Shown here: positions 1 through 5,873 of the stretch, piece by piece
Layout of the letters: each line of letters begins with the position of its first letter
Numbering within the stretch: position 1 is the stretch's first letter
NCBI GenBank assembly: GCA_014804915.1
Contig: JAAUYW010000024.1
Coordinates: forward strand, 5,927-14,329
DNA from: Desulfovibrio sp.
GTDB taxonomy: Bacteria; Desulfobacterota; Desulfovibrionia; Desulfovibrionales; Desulfovibrionaceae
Length of the DNA stretch: 8,403 nucleotides
Reading direction: 5' to 3'
The notes under the pieces: model-generated
Told to the model about the DNA's origin: nothing
The model's input: the letters and a program-made list of their open reading frames with translations, nothing else
The model's database searches: none
Translations under genes and position numbers: made by a program

Positions 1-2157
1 CCCCCTACCGAAAAGCGCTATGTAGCGGCCAAGGCAGGGATTGCCAGCCTGCGCCAGGACGCAAAAAAGAACATGCAGCGCGAATCCTGGGAAAAACTGG
101 CTACGGAATTCCGCTCCATTTATGACGCAGATCCGGCCTGGCCCAACAGGCCGGCCGCTCTGTTCCGGGCAGCCGAAAGCCTGGAGGAGCTCGCGAGGCG
201 CTCCTGCTCGCGCCAGGATGCCCGCAAGGCCATAGCCTGCTACGAATCAGTTGCCTTGCGCCACGCAGAAAGCCGCCTGGCTGACGACGCCCTGTTCCAC
301 GCCGCGCAAATGCGCGCTGCCTGGCTCAAGGATGACAAGGGCGCCCTGGCCCTGCTTGCCCGAATCAGGAAACAGTATCCAAAGGGAGACATGCTTGCCG
401 AAGCCGCGGCGCTTGAAAAGGCCATTCGCGCTTCGGCAAATGGCAAAACAGCCCCCGATGCGGTAAAGGCTGCAGCGGCCGCCACCAGCGATGCCCGTGA
501 GGAGCCAACAGCCAGGACAGGCAAAAAAAACGGTTTTGCCGGCGAACTGCCCTTGCGCCTGCGCGCCGCAAAATCGCGCATGGCCGCTCTGGCCGCAGAT
601 CCGATGCGCTCCTGCTGGCGGCAGCCCTGGGAGGATGTGCGCGATGAATTTTTGCGCATTCATCAGGCTGGCAAAAACGCCGTCGCGCCTGACGCGCTCT
701 ATCATGCTGCCGAAGCCCAGAAAGCCCTTGCCGTCTGCTCCCGCGTATCAGGCGAAAACAAAAAGGCCAGGGATCTCTACCTGAAAGTGGCGACGGATTA
801 TCCCGGGCATAATCTGGCTGATGACAGCCTGCTCAACGCAGCCCGCATCCAGTATGCGCTGCCCGGCGGCCAGGCCGATGCCGGCGCGACGCTCTCCCGC
901 CTGATCAAAACCTGTCCGAAAGGCGACAAGGTTCCCGAAGCGCGCAAGCTGCTCTCCATCTGGCAGCAGTCCGGGCCTTCCAAAACCGCGCAGCCAGCTG
1001 CCAGGCCTGTGGCCAAAAAACAGGAGCAGCCTGAATTGCAGGTGCTTTCCTGGGATTCGATCAACAAGAACAATGTGGAAATTGTCCTTGAAATGTCCAG
1101 GCCTACAGCTTATGCGGCCAGGCTGGAAAAGACCCCCAAGGGGAGCCCGGCGCGCCTGGTTGTGGAGCTGGAAAACGCGCAGGTTGTCAATGACGTGCGC
1201 AAGGGAGTCAACATCAACGGCAGCCTGCTCAAGGCAGTGCGCGTGCGGGATACCGGCAAGGGCGCGGCGCTCCAGTTTGATTTTCGCGAAGTGCGCCGCT
1301 TTGATGCCAGAAGCGAGAAAAACCCCTGCCGCATAATCCTGAATGTGGCTGCCGGAAAGGCCGCGCCAGCGCAGCAGAAGAAAGCCGCCTCCACCCTGCA
1401 GGCCGGCTCCGGCAAGCAGGCGAAGGTCAGAGCCATGCAGGTCAGCAACATGGCCAGCCAGCTGGGCCTTACAGTGCAGCGCGTCTTCATAGATCCCGGG
1501 CATGGCGGCAAGGATCCGGGCACTTCGCATAACAAGGTAATCGAGCGCGTCATCACGCTTGACATTGCCACGACGCTTGGCCAGCTGCTCAAGGCTAATG
1601 GCCTGGAAGTGATCTACAGCCGCACCAGCGACCGCTCGCTGCTTTTAAGTGAGCGCACCGCCAGGGCCAATGCCGCGCATGCGGATCTTTTTGTTTCCAT
1701 CCATGTCAATGCAAATGACAACCCTTCGGCCAACGGCCTTGAAACGTATTATCTGGATCTGGCTTCCAACCAGCAGGCCGCGCGCGTGGCAATGCTTGAA
1801 AACGCAGCCAGCGACAAGCGCCTTGGCGACATGCAGGCTATGCTTGCCGAAGTGATGCTCCATGCCCGCGCCCACGAATCGCGCAATCTGGCTGCGGACA
1901 TTCAGCGCCTGGCAATTTCGCGCCTCAAAAAACGCAATTACGCAACCCGCAGCAATGGGGTCAAATCCGCTCCCTTTCATGTGCTTCTTGGCGCGCGCAT
2001 GCCAGCCGTGCTGGTGGAAGTCGGCTATTGCTCCAATCCGGCCGAGGCTGCAAATCTGGCATCGCCGAAATATCGCCACGCGCTGGCCGAAGGACTCGCC
2101 GAAGGCATAATGGCGTATCGCGACCGCCTGGCGCGAAACCACACAGCGCAAAAATAA
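1..2157 (+). CDS. N-acetylmuramoyl-L-alanine amidase (AMIN + Amidase_3) with N-terminal TPR-like region, 5' partial
   Basis: Periplasmic zinc amidase that cuts the bond between N-acetylmuramic acid and the stem peptide, typically to separate daughter cells. The frame is open from base 1, so the N-terminus and signal peptide lie outside the window; the internal ATG at 73 is not the likely start. Counting codons from base 1: codons 5-140 and 186-320 are two similar TPR-like helical modules; 345-452 resemble an AMIN domain (peptidoglycan/septum targeting); about 497-711 are Amidase_3. The expected zinc ligands are visible: His501 (DPGHGGKDPG), Glu515 (VIERVITLD), His568 (SIHVNAND). The catalytic Glu673 is in VEVGYCSNP. 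Ala/Lys/Pro-rich linkers join the domains. Between His568 and Glu673 is a helical insert (about codons 585-650) like the one that occludes the active site of E. coli AmiB/AmiC, suggesting control by an EnvC/NlpD-type activator (inference). The nearest downstream gene is the skp-like gene, 169 nt away. Function is certain at family level; AmiA/B/C orthology is not. Confidence 0.95.
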   Translation, partial: PPTEKRYVAAKAGIASLRQDAKKNMQRESWEKLATEFRSIYDADPAWPNRPAALFRAAESLEELARRSCSRQDARKAIACYESVALRHAESRLADDALFHAAQMRAAWLKDDKGALALLARIRKQYPKGDMLAEAAALEKAIRASANGKTAPDAVKAAAAATSDAREEPTARTGKKNGFAGELPLRLRAAKSRMAALAADPMRSCWRQPWEDVRDEFLRIHQAGKNAVAPDALYHAAEAQKALAVCSRVSGENKKARDLYLKVATDYPGHNLADDSLLNAARIQYALPGGQADAGATLSRLIKTCPKGDKVPEARKLLSIWQQSGPSKTAQPAARPVAKKQEQPELQVLSWDSINKNNVEIVLEMSRPTAYAARLEKTPKGSPARLVVELENAQVVNDVRKGVNINGSLLKAVRVRDTGKGAALQFDFREVRRFDARSEKNPCRIILNVAAGKAAPAQQKKAASTLQAGSGKQAKVRAMQVSNMASQLGLTVQRVFIDPGHGGKDPGTSHNKVIERVITLDIATTLGQLLKANGLEVIYSRTSDRSLLLSERTARANAAHADLFVSIHVNANDNPSANGLETYYLDLASNQQAARVAMLENAASDKRLGDMQAMLAEVMLHARAHESRNLAADIQRLAISRLKKRNYATRSNGVKSAPFHVLLGARMPAVLVEVGYCSNPAEAANLASPKYRHALAEGLAEGIMAYRDRLARNHTAQK
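13..960 (+). repeat. Two diverged copies of a ~135-codon TPR-like module inside the amidase gene
   Basis: Copy 1 spans about 13-420 and copy 2 about 556-960, with a low-complexity Ala/Thr/Lys linker between. Landmarks occur in the same order in both: the start (RYVAAK / RLRAAK), a Trp block (RESWEK at codons 28-31 region / RQPWED at 208-211 region), ALFRAAE / ALYHAAE, LADDALFHAA (codon 93 on) / LADDSLLNAA (codon 272 on), and YPKGD / CPKGD (codons 126-130 / 305-309). Lengths are almost equal. This is best read as an old internal duplication of a helical repeat domain; alignment was by eye. Confidence 0.75.
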
Positions 2158-2205
2158 CCCCGCTTCCGGACGGCCTGCGACTCTGGCCTTTTTCTAAAAA
2201 CTTTC

Positions 2206-2234
2206 TTGACTGCCAGATGCGGCAGTGTTACTAA
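2206..2234 (+). promoter_or_regulatory. Putative sigma70-type promoter for the skp-like gene
   Basis: TTGACT at 2206-2211 and TACTAA at 2229-2234 are separated by exactly 17 nt, in the 169-nt gap between the amidase and the skp-like gene. The -35 is near consensus; the -10 is weaker. It would give a leader of roughly 85 nt before the ATG at 2327. Assignment is by motif only. Confidence 0.5.
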
Positions 2235-2326
2235 TTCCCTTCGCTTGCAGGCGCGCAATTTCGCGCCGGATTTCTCCCATACCCCTGCTTCCGTGGCAGC
2301 CAGCAACAAACTCGAGGAGTCTTTTA

Positions 2327-2893
2327 ATGGCCAGACTATTAATGTCGCTTGCGGCCTTTTTATTTATGGGCAGCGTCTGCCTGGCAGCCGATGCCAGCAC
2401 TGTGCCAGCAGCCAGAATAGGCGTGGTGGACATGCAGACTGTGGCTACGGACAGCGAGCCGGCCAAGGCTGCGAAGGCGCAGATGGAAGCCAAATACGGC
2501 AAGGAGCGCGCCGCTCTGGAAAAGCAGGGCAATGCGCTCAAAAAACAGGTTGAAGCCCTGAAAAATCCCAAGGCCAAGGAGCAGACCAAGGTTGATTTCA
2601 TAAAAGCCAAGCAAAAGCTTGACAATGATACGCGCGCGTTTTTGCGCAAGGTGGAGCAGGATGAGGTGAAACTGCGCCAGGACATGGTTACGCTGGTTTT
2701 CAGCGCCACGTACGAAGTGGCGCGAGCAAAGGGTTTCAATTTTGTGGTTGATGTCACAGCCGGCGGCGTGCTTTACGCTGATCAATCCATGGATCTCACC
2801 CAGGATGTGCTCGCTGAAGTGAACAAGATCTATGCGGCCAACAAGGACAAGAAACCTGAAGAGGCCAGCAAGCCGGCAGCGCCAAAAAAATAG
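2327..2893 (+). CDS. skp: OmpH/Skp-family periplasmic chaperone
   Basis: Predicted 188-aa exported protein of the OmpH/Skp family, which holds unfolded outer-membrane proteins in the periplasm on their way to the BAM complex. Residues 1-20 form a signal peptide (MARLLMSLAAFLFMGSVCLA, cleavage likely before ADAS). The mature part begins with the family-typical RIGVVDMQTV strand (about residues 30-39). A long Lys/Glu/Gln/Ala-rich helical hairpin with coiled-coil character follows (about 46-130), then the closing strands GFNFVVDVTAGGVLYAD and a Lys/Pro/Ala tail. The start at 2327 is chosen because GAGGAG at 2314-2319 lies 7 nt upstream and the signal peptide begins there; a GTG at 2225 in the same frame would add 34 residues with no signal-like character. 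It has its own putative promoter upstream and a strong terminator downstream. Family call is firm; the symbol is by analogy. Confidence 0.9.
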   Translation: MARLLMSLAAFLFMGSVCLAADASTVPAARIGVVDMQTVATDSEPAKAAKAQMEAKYGKERAALEKQGNALKKQVEALKNPKAKEQTKVDFIKAKQKLDNDTRAFLRKVEQDEVKLRQDMVTLVFSATYEVARAKGFNFVVDVTAGGVLYADQSMDLTQDVLAEVNKIYAANKDKKPEEASKPAAPKK

Positions 2894-2921
2894 CACAGCG
2901 CCCTGAACCACGTTGAGTTTG

Positions 2922-2943
2922 CCCCCGTCTGGGGGTTTTTTTT
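2922..2943 (+). terminator. Rho-independent terminator after the skp-like gene
   Basis: CCCCC (2922-2926), loop GTCT, GGGGG (2931-2935), then eight T (2936-2943). It lies 28 nt past the skp stop and only 27 nt before the fabZ start, so fabZ is either expressed by read-through or from an unseen promoter. Confidence 0.85.
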
Positions 2944-2970
2944 CAATTCGAGCCGCTGGGGGCGTTGCGA

Positions 2971-3414
2971 ATGGAAATGGATATTGAAAAGATCATGCGG
3001 CTTTTGCCGCACCGCTACCCCTTTCTTCTTGTTGACCGCGTTGTGGAGTGCGAGCCAGGCCAGAAAATCCGCGCCTATAAAAACGTCACCATCAACGAGC
3101 CTTTTTTCCAGGGCCATTTTCCAGGCGCGCCCATCATGCCTGGCGTGCTGATTCTCGAGGCGCTGGCGCAAACTGGCGGCCTGCTGGCCGCGGCCAGCCT
3201 TGATGGCAGCCTGGCTGACAAGCTCTTCCTGTTCACAGGCCTCGATGGCGTCAAATTCAGGCGCCAGGTCGTTCCTGGCGACCGGATTGATCTCGAATGC
3301 TCCAACATGCGCATGAAGCTGAAACTCTGCAAAATGGACGCCCGCGCCCATGTGGAGGGCAAACTGGCTTGCGAGGCAGTAATCACCGCGGCCCTGGGCG
3401 ACAGGCCCCAATAG
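2971..3414 (+). CDS. fabZ: 3-hydroxyacyl-[acyl-carrier-protein] dehydratase FabZ
   Basis: Cytoplasmic hot-dog-fold enzyme of type II fatty-acid synthesis that dehydrates 3-hydroxyacyl-ACP to trans-2-enoyl-ACP; it competes with the lipid A pathway for 3-hydroxyacyl-ACP. The 147-aa product has the family N-terminus (IEKIMRLLPHRYPFLLVDRV). The catalytic pair is visible: His49 in FFQGHFPGAPIMPGV and Glu63 in LILEALAQ, 14 residues apart as in E. coli FabZ. Length is normal for the family. ATG 2971 is preferred because GGGGG at 2958-2962 sits 8 nt upstream; TTG 2965 and ATG 2977 are alternatives in the same frame. In many Gram-negatives fabZ follows skp and lpxD; here lpxD is absent and a terminator separates skp from fabZ. 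A convergent gene follows, so this is the last gene of the plus-strand block. Confidence 0.96.
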   Translation: MEMDIEKIMRLLPHRYPFLLVDRVVECEPGQKIRAYKNVTINEPFFQGHFPGAPIMPGVLILEALAQTGGLLAAASLDGSLADKLFLFTGLDGVKFRRQVVPGDRIDLECSNMRMKLKLCKMDARAHVEGKLACEAVITAALGDRPQ

Positions 3415-3421
3415 CAGGCGC

Positions 3422-3450
3422 AAAAAAAGGCGGCTGTAAAGACAGCCGCC
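3422..3450 (-). terminator. Terminator of the minus-strand flavoprotein operon
   Basis: Perfect 9-bp stem: GGCGGCTGT (3429-3437), loop AAAG, ACAGCCGCC (3442-3450). Read on the minus strand it is followed by seven T (plus-strand A 3422-3428), a textbook intrinsic terminator 16 nt past the flavoprotein stop. On the plus strand the same hairpin follows fabZ by 14 nt but lacks a T-tract, so it would terminate fabZ poorly. Confidence 0.9.
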
Positions 3451-3466
3451 CTGAAAGCTGAAGAAA

Positions 3467-4090
3467 TTAGCGAATGAAATTTGTATAGATCGCGGGCTCG
3501 CATTGCGGCGGATTAATGCCGGCATTCCTGCCTGCTTCAATGCATTTGAGAAGCCAGGCCATGTTGTCGCCAAGGGTGCGCATTGTCTGCATTCCCTCCA
3601 GATCCTCCCGCGCCTCTTCAGCCTTGTTGCCATGAATGCCGTTCCAGTACTGGGAAGAAACAATCGGCATTCGCGCAATGCCAAAATACTTGTTAAGACG
3701 ATCCCAGGTTGCGACTGTGCCTGCGCGCCTTGCGCTGGCTATGGCGCAGGCCGGCTTGAACGCGTACGGCGCGGACTTGAGAAAGAAAACGCGATCCATG
3801 AACGCGCAGACCGTGGCATTGGGACCAGCGTAATAAACTGGCGAGCCGACCACAAGCCCGTCCGCCGCCTTGAGCTTGTCAATAGCTTCATTGACAGGAT
3901 CATCCGTGAAAATGCAATAACCGGTTTGCGCGCATTTGCGGCAATCTATGCAGCCGCGAATCGCCTTGTTGCCGATGTGCATTGTCTCGGTGTCAATGCC
4001 AGCTTTCCCAAGCTGGCCCGCGACCTGCTCCAGGGCAGTGAATGTGCAGCCTTTGGAATGCGGACTGCCATTTACCAGCAAAACCTTCAT
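3467..4090 (-). CDS. Flavodoxin-fold NAD(P)H/FMN oxidoreductase, iron-sulfur flavoprotein (Isf)-like
   Basis: Predicted 207-aa soluble flavoprotein. It begins with the FMN-phosphate-binding strand-loop MKVLLVNGSPHSKGCT (residues 1-16) and carries the second flavin loop VVGSPVYYAGPNA (about 80-92), both typical of the NADPH-dependent FMN reductase/flavodoxin-like family. Between them, Cys47-x2-Cys50-x2-Cys53-x5-Cys59 matches the compact Cys motif (C-x2-C-x2-C-x4-7-C) that binds a [4Fe-4S] cluster in archaeal iron-sulfur flavoproteins, so electron transfer between FMN and a cluster is the probable chemistry. Physiological partners are unknown; oxygen or peroxide detoxification and ferredoxin-linked electron shuttling are possibilities for an anaerobe. 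GGAG (minus strand, 4098-4101) precedes the ATG by 7 nt. It is the last gene of the minus-strand unit, 39 nt after the DUF2333 gene, and is followed by a terminator. Family is firm, the cluster is inferred from the motif. Confidence 0.88.
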   Translation of the reverse strand: MKVLLVNGSPHSKGCTFTALEQVAGQLGKAGIDTETMHIGNKAIRGCIDCRKCAQTGYCIFTDDPVNEAIDKLKAADGLVVGSPVYYAGPNATVCAFMDRVFFLKSAPYAFKPACAIASARRAGTVATWDRLNKYFGIARMPIVSSQYWNGIHGNKAEEAREDLEGMQTMRTLGDNMAWLLKCIEAGRNAGINPPQCEPAIYTNFIR

Positions 4091-4129
4091 GCCTGAACTC
4101 CGATTTTTGAGATTGCCGCTTCAGACTGC

Positions 4130-5050
4130 CTAAATGCGGATGCTGTCGCGAATGTCCTCCAGACGGGCCTTGGCAAACAGCAGCCAGGAAACAATCAATT
4201 CGCCTGAATTGAAAAAGGAAGTGATATAAAGCGGATCATAATTGCAGATGCGGTTGAGATATGCCATTGCCGAGGCCATGTTGTCTTCATTGTTTTTGGC
4301 GCGAATTTCCGGATAGAGCTGATAAAGCGCGTTCAGGAAATCGCGCAGAACCAGAACCATGCCCTGCACTTCATAAATGCGGTTGTCCAGCTCATAAAAA
4401 GGCATTGCCTGGGAGTTTTCAAGCAGACCCAGCGCGCGGCCGAGCAGGTTATCGCCAGTAACAGTCACAAAAGAGGCGTAAAGGTCATCCGAGCGGACAT
4501 TGTAGATGCCCTTGCCGCTGTCGAGAGATTCCTTGTACTGCTCAAGCAGCTTCAGGCCCTTTTCATAGGAGCCCTCGGCAGAGGGAAACATGAAGCTGCG
4601 CGGATCAATGGCGAAGCTATTAATGCGCGCCTTGTAGAGAAAGTCGCTTTCCCGGTCAGCCGAGCCAAGGCGCGCGATCTGGGTGGCGTAAAGATCGAGC
4701 AGGAATTTGGTGGCATAATAAACGCCATATTCTCGGTAGGCGCGGTTATCCATGAAAAAGCGGTTGAAAACAATATCGTTGAAAGTCCAGCCAAAAGGCG
4801 TGTCCAGCTCATGGCGCAGCTGATGCGTAATGGCATCAAGCAGGATTTTGCCCTTTTCGTTTTCCGGCAGGGCGGCCGCATTTTCCGGCACTTCAACAGG
4901 CTGGGGAAAACGCGTCTGGTCAATTTTTGAATAGGCTTTCTGGGCGCCCCAGATCACGAGAAAAAGGCCTATGAGAATGGCCAGCTGGACTGCTATGGTG
5001 CGAAAAACAAAATGCGCCTTGAGCCAGCCGGGAACCTGATCCAGCTTCAT
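4130..5050 (-). CDS. DUF2333 family protein, N-terminal membrane anchor
   Basis: A 306-aa protein resembling the DUF2333 family found in several proteobacteria; its function is not known. One transmembrane segment is visible at about residues 17-37 (VFRTIAVQLAILIGLFLVIW), preceded by few charged residues and followed by a long, mostly helical domain rich in aromatic and acidic residues, which probably faces the periplasm. There is no recognisable catalytic motif and no cysteine cluster. A GGAGG lies 4 nt before the ATG. Its start overlaps the stop of the upstream 115-aa gene (ATGA, 5047-5050), so the two are very likely translationally coupled and co-transcribed. The flavoprotein gene follows after 39 nt. 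The family assignment comes from remembered resemblance and should be confirmed by profile search. Confidence 0.8.
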   Translation of the reverse strand: MKLDQVPGWLKAHFVFRTIAVQLAILIGLFLVIWGAQKAYSKIDQTRFPQPVEVPENAAALPENEKGKILLDAITHQLRHELDTPFGWTFNDIVFNRFFMDNRAYREYGVYYATKFLLDLYATQIARLGSADRESDFLYKARINSFAIDPRSFMFPSAEGSYEKGLKLLEQYKESLDSGKGIYNVRSDDLYASFVTVTGDNLLGRALGLLENSQAMPFYELDNRIYEVQGMVLVLRDFLNALYQLYPEIRAKNNEDNMASAMAYLNRICNYDPLYITSFFNSGELIVSWLLFAKARLEDIRDSIRI

Positions 5051-5394
5051 TGTGCCTCCGATTCTTCAGGGAGCCATTCCGAAAGCGCGGCGATCAGCTT
5101 GCGGGCCTGCTCAGCGCTGGAAATGGTGAATTTTGATTGCCGCTTGTATTCGCCGCCTGATTTCTTGTAGCGCTGAATGACAAATTTGTCCGGCCCGAAA
5201 TCATCGGTTTCAGGACGCCATTGCCGGTAGCGAAAGAGGATGGTCGCCCAGGCGCCCCTGCTCAGGACAGCCTTGCCAGTCTCCCTGACAAGCAGGCGCC
5301 CGTTTTCCTCATACTCTATTGTCAGATCATCAACAGTTTCGTTCACATTCGCCCCGTTTAAAACGGCCCGCGCTGATTGCTCAACGCGGACCAT
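5047..5394 (-). CDS. Conserved-looking hypothetical protein, 115 aa
   Basis: No function recognised. The protein is small, soluble and charged, with no signal peptide, membrane segment or Cys. The first half reads as beta strands (DLTIEYEENGRLLVRETGKAVL), the middle is aromatic/basic (ATILFRYRQWRPE, FVIQRYKKSGGEYKRQSKF) and the C-terminus is a helix (AEQARKLIAALSEWL). It overlaps the DUF2333 start by 4 nt, which argues for a joint role. The start is uncertain: ATG at 5392-5394 is chosen, but it has no clear Shine-Dalgarno; TTG at 5407-5409 is an in-frame alternative (120 aa). The frame stays open upstream to the TGA that ends the 77-aa gene. Codon use looks like that of the neighbours, so I think it is a real gene. 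Confidence 0.7.
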   Translation of the reverse strand: MVRVEQSARAVLNGANVNETVDDLTIEYEENGRLLVRETGKAVLSRGAWATILFRYRQWRPETDDFGPDKFVIQRYKKSGGEYKRQSKFTISSAEQARKLIAALSEWLPEESEAQ

Positions 5395-5466
5395 CAGATA
5401 GGCGGCCAAATGGCCATTGAACCCGGCTCTTGCCGGCTTCCGGATTTTGCAGTCTCCGGATGCGCG

Positions 5467-5700
5467 TCAGCTGATATAGCCGGCCAGAATGCCCTTCACA
5501 GTTTCTGGGAGCTGCGGCTGCTGCAAAACCATTTCCGCAGGGCCAGGGCCATAATTATTGGCTGTAACCTGGGCTGCGGCAGTCATTGCCATCAGGCGCT
5601 CCGACATGGCAAGGTCAGCGCCAGAGCCAATCTTGCGGCCAAGATGGGTCAGCACCATTTCGGTCCTGCTGACTGGCGCGTAAGGCTTGAATGTTTCCAT
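5467..5700 (-). CDS. Hypothetical protein, 77 aa
   Basis: No family recognised. The product (METFKPYAPVSRTEMVLTH... ending LAGYIS) has no signal peptide, membrane segment or Cys; the middle, SERLMAMTAAAQVTANN, looks helical and is followed by a Gly/Pro-rich turn. Start choice: AAAGGA (minus strand, plus positions 5708-5713) lies 7 nt before the ATG at 5698-5700 but only 1 nt before the ATG at 5704-5706, so the second ATG is preferred. It is the first gene of the minus-strand unit, behind a putative promoter at 5751-5779. The 115-aa gene follows 72 nt downstream in the same reading frame. Good ribosome site, promoter position and neighbour-like codon use support a real gene, but no homology could be tested. 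Confidence 0.6.
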   Translation of the reverse strand: METFKPYAPVSRTEMVLTHLGRKIGSGADLAMSERLMAMTAAAQVTANNYGPGPAEMVLQQPQLPETVKGILAGYIS

Positions 5701-5750
5701 TTCCATATCCTTTGTTAGGCCCGTCTGCCTAAAAACCGGATTTGCCCTGC

Positions 5751-5779
5751 AGTTTAAGACACTTTAGCGGATAAGGCAA
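5751..5779 (-). promoter_or_regulatory. Putative promoter of the minus-strand four-gene unit
   Basis: Minus strand: TTGCCT (plus 5774-5779) and TAAACT (plus 5751-5756), spacer 17 nt; each box matches 4 of 6 consensus bases. It lies between the porin terminator and the 77-aa gene and would give a leader of about 44 nt. Motif evidence only. Confidence 0.4.
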
Positions 5780-5782
5780 ATT

Positions 5783-5826
5783 AAAAAACCAGAGGCGCGC
5801 CTGGCAATCAGGGGCCGGGCGCGCCT
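5783..5826 (-). terminator. Terminator downstream of the porin gene
   Basis: On the minus strand AGGCGCGCC (plus 5818-5826) pairs with GGCGCGCCT (plus 5793-5801), 9 bp around a 16-nt loop, followed after four bases by six T (plus A 5783-5788). A second perfect hairpin (plus 5830-5847) lies just before it. Each arm contains the self-complementary octamer GGCGCGCC. The long loop makes this a less standard terminator, but position and T-tract fit. Confidence 0.7.
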
Positions 5827-5867
5827 GGCGGCTATCCTGCGATAGCCTTTATCAGGGAATCAGGGGC
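5794..5867. repeat. Modular direct repeat with interrupted second copy, downstream of porin
   Basis: GGCGCGCCTGGC occurs at 5794-5805 and 5818-5829; AATCAGGGGC occurs at 5806-5815 and 5858-5867. In copy 1 the blocks are contiguous; in copy 2 they are split by 28 nt (5830-5857) holding a perfect hairpin, GGCTATC-CTGC-GATAGCC (5830-5847). All matches are exact. Confidence 0.85.
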
Positions 5868-5873
5868 TGCGAG

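Noticed and set aside
748..1530. Minus-strand open frame of 260 codons within the amidase gene
   Set aside because: The plus strand carries recognisable TPR, AMIN and amidase sequence through this whole stretch; the antisense frame is a by-product of GC-rich codon use.
2172..2193. GGCC...GGCC plus five T as a terminator for the amidase
   Set aside because: The stem is only 4 bp with a 9-nt loop, too weak to call; amidase transcripts may continue into skp.
2830..3684. Long minus-strand open frame (284 codons) across fabZ and the skp end
   Set aside because: It lies antisense to the clear skp and fabZ genes, crosses two terminators, and its sequence shows no family feature.
5410..5469. Selenocysteine insertion at the TGA ending the 77-aa gene
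   Set aside because: The hairpins after TGA lack the loop G-U and bulged U expected of a bacterial SECIS, and no selenoprotein family is recognised; kept only as a low-level alternative in the findings.
5714..5770. Sigma28 (flagellar) promoter: TAAAGTGT upstream of the 77-aa gene
   Set aside because: The -10 position reads GGGCAAAT, far from GCCGATAA, so only the first box fits.
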